Part shown: one piece after another, positions 62,183 through 64,000 of the stretch
Position numbering within the stretch: position 1 is the stretch's first letter
How the letters are laid out: every line of letters begins with the position of its first letter
Source of the DNA: Cinclus cinclus
Taxonomy: Eukaryota; Chordata; Aves; Passeriformes; Cinclidae
Assembly: GCF_963662255.1 (NCBI RefSeq)
Contig: NC_085047.1
Coordinates: 13,384,347 to 13,448,346, forward strand
Direction: 5' to 3'
DNA length: 64,000 nucleotides
Notes under the pieces: model-generated
What the model was told of the DNA's origin: nothing
Databases searched by the model: none
The model's input: the letters and a program-made list of their open reading frames with translations, nothing else
Program-made: the position numbers and the translations under genes

Positions 62183-64000
62183 AGATTATTAAAATAGAAA
62201 AAAACCCCAAACCCAAACAAGATAAATGAATAAAATCACACACATGCCCAAATCACACACACACACATGCTGTGATTCCCAGAACAAAACAAAACAATGA
62301 AAATACTTTATCATCACCTAGGAACAAGGGAGAGCTGGAATGAACTTGCAGTACACTCTTTTCAATTTATTTCCCTTCATTCTAACTGCTTCTCCATTAC
62401 TCTTTAAGAGTGACCTTTCAGTGACATGTAAAAGTACTAATAGTTTAGATCATAAACATAGTTCTTATAGTAGGAACAGCATTCCTCATTTCACTGTATT
62501 TCTACCTTACACAATATTACCTCTAGCTTTAGATTATCTGTTATCTGCAGGAAATGTTGATATCCACACTAATCCTTGAGAAATACAAGGCAGCATATTT
62601 TCTGCTTTATTTCAGTGTTATTCCAAAATAAGGTGTTATGTTACAATTATATACCCAAAGTGTAAATTGTTGCAAATGATCAAAATGACTGGGTTTAATA
62701 TAATTTTTTTCTTATATTTTCTTCCCTTCAATTTCTAAATCTTTCTCTCTTCCTTTCTTTTAAACACATCTGAAGCTACAATAGAATCTACAAGTTTGTA
62801 AACATCTTGCAAAATTAAGGAATACAGTAATTTCAATTTATACTACATGTGTGGATCCCCAGAAACATAACCCATGTTACTCAAAGTGGTCTATTATCAA
62901 ATAGGAGAGATGTTGCTGTGGAGCTTTACATGAGGTGTAAGACACAGATATGTCTGTGGAAAGGCCAAGCAATGATAAGATGTTGCTCATCTGGGTGAGA
63001 TCAAATAAATGCTCTCTTTCCTTGAGTGGTGGTTAGAAGCTTTTCCTAGGAAAGAGAGCACACCTCTGTCTGATTAGCTTATCCCACTTGGATTCTCCAT
63101 TACTAAGTGACATGGCTGTGTCCTGCTGTCAGCCCAGCTCTGGGCTTTGCTGTGGGATGTTCTATCTATTCTCCTCAAGACTGGCACTTCTGATCAACAT
63201 CAAAGGTAATGTATTAACTAGACATTGGATTTCATTTACTACAGCTGCTCCATCTTAAAACTACCCTGAACACAGTGCCCACAGGAAACAGAGGTTATAC
63301 AATATGATGTACAATACCATATCAAAGGTTCCAAAATTCATGTGTCTATACACAGCTCTAACCACTCATTTTCAAAAATCATCTCTCATTCAGTACTTAC
63401 AGAAAGGAGATTACAACATAAAGTATTTCTTAAAACATATTTTATAGTGCCTAGGAATTTTCATGTAGTTCACATTTAATATTTCAAAGGAGACTAATTA
63501 CTGCAGGGAATACTGACAGGCAGATAGTCACTCATTTGTTTTACTGGTGACTAATTTTTAAGACCATCACTCAGTTAGTCCTTTAAAGGACCATTTACAA
63601 TTACTTTGGGAAGGCTTGTATGTTATTTCAGTTTTCAGTTAAAACACTTATTACTGAACACCTACTGAAAATGTTCATTTATGCACGCAATATTCATATA
63701 TACAGATAAAGACCCACATAACAACTAAGACATACCAAAGGAGATAAATGTTATCTGCCTATTATTCTTTATTCTTAATTAGAAAAAGAAAAACCTCTGC
63801 TTGGAAATATACTAGTTAGTTGACAACTTCTGCTGCTGATTTCTGAAATTTAGTCAAAACAAATTGAACAAAGTTGTGATGTTAGGTTTTTGTCTCATGG
63901 GTCTCTAAAATAAAGGTGTAAATATCTTCTAGACTACTGTTATTATCATTAATCAAGGGATAGTTTAGATTGTGCTCAAGGTTCTCTCACTCTAAAATTT
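62183..64000. other. Intergenic sequence at window end
   Basis: AT-rich, with no gene or repeat recognised beyond the short (CA)n. A 79-codon open frame at 62340-62579 has no recognisable features. Confidence 0.65.
62253..62268. repeat. Short (CA)n
   Basis: About eight CA dinucleotides just outside the solo LTR. Confidence 0.9.

Overview
The window looks like avian, probably passerine, nuclear DNA. It is AT-rich, has short 5'-truncated CR1 fragments on both strands, and carries a solo LTR of a type common in songbird genomes. Bacterial-style gene organisation is absent. The only protein-coding gene I can support is the 3' end of NCAM2 (neural cell adhesion molecule 2, also called OCAM or RNCAM), on the + strand. 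It is recognised from three consecutive exons encoding the transmembrane helix and the whole cytoplasmic tail.

Layout. 1-16174 is the 3' part of a large NCAM2 intron; no Fn3-domain exon was recognised in it. 16175-16379 is the transmembrane/juxtamembrane exon, 18687-18806 a cytoplasmic exon, and 23502-23613 the last coding sequence with stop codon TAA. The exons join cleanly: a phase-1 intron enters the first, and phase-2 introns separate the rest. A long 3' UTR follows, with several candidate poly(A) signals; I place its end tentatively near 29.95 kb. From about 30 kb to the end I see no convincing gene, which agrees with the gene-poor territory known downstream of NCAM2 in vertebrates. This part holds CR1 fragments (49.1, 55.4-55.9, 58.8-59.3 and 60.8-61.0 kb), one nearly complete degenerate solo LTR on the minus strand (61531-62182), a likely LTR 5' fragment at 39.5 kb, two large microsatellites ((ATGG)n at 48.0 kb and (TTTC)n at 49.9-50.1 kb), and several blocks that look like conserved non-coding elements.

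The most interesting observations concern possible NCAM2 isoforms. (i) Reading through the donor after the transmembrane exon meets a stop codon at once, and two AATAAA hexamers with GT-rich downstream sequence lie within about 110 nt. This could produce a membrane-anchored NCAM2 with a very short tail. (ii) Upstream in the large intron, a strong acceptor at 6967/6968 is followed by 1.7 kb of UTR-like sequence ending in a good poly(A) signal; read in the incoming phase it would stop after two residues and leave NCAM2 without an anchor. (iii) A long G-run capable of forming a G-quadruplex sits about 170 nt before the transmembrane exon. Other items are an inverted CR1 pair sharing a 136-nt nearly identical core, and splice-like signals in the intergenic region. 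I found no novel multi-gene system. Functional claims beyond the NCAM2 exons are inference from sequence reading alone; no alignments or searches were run.
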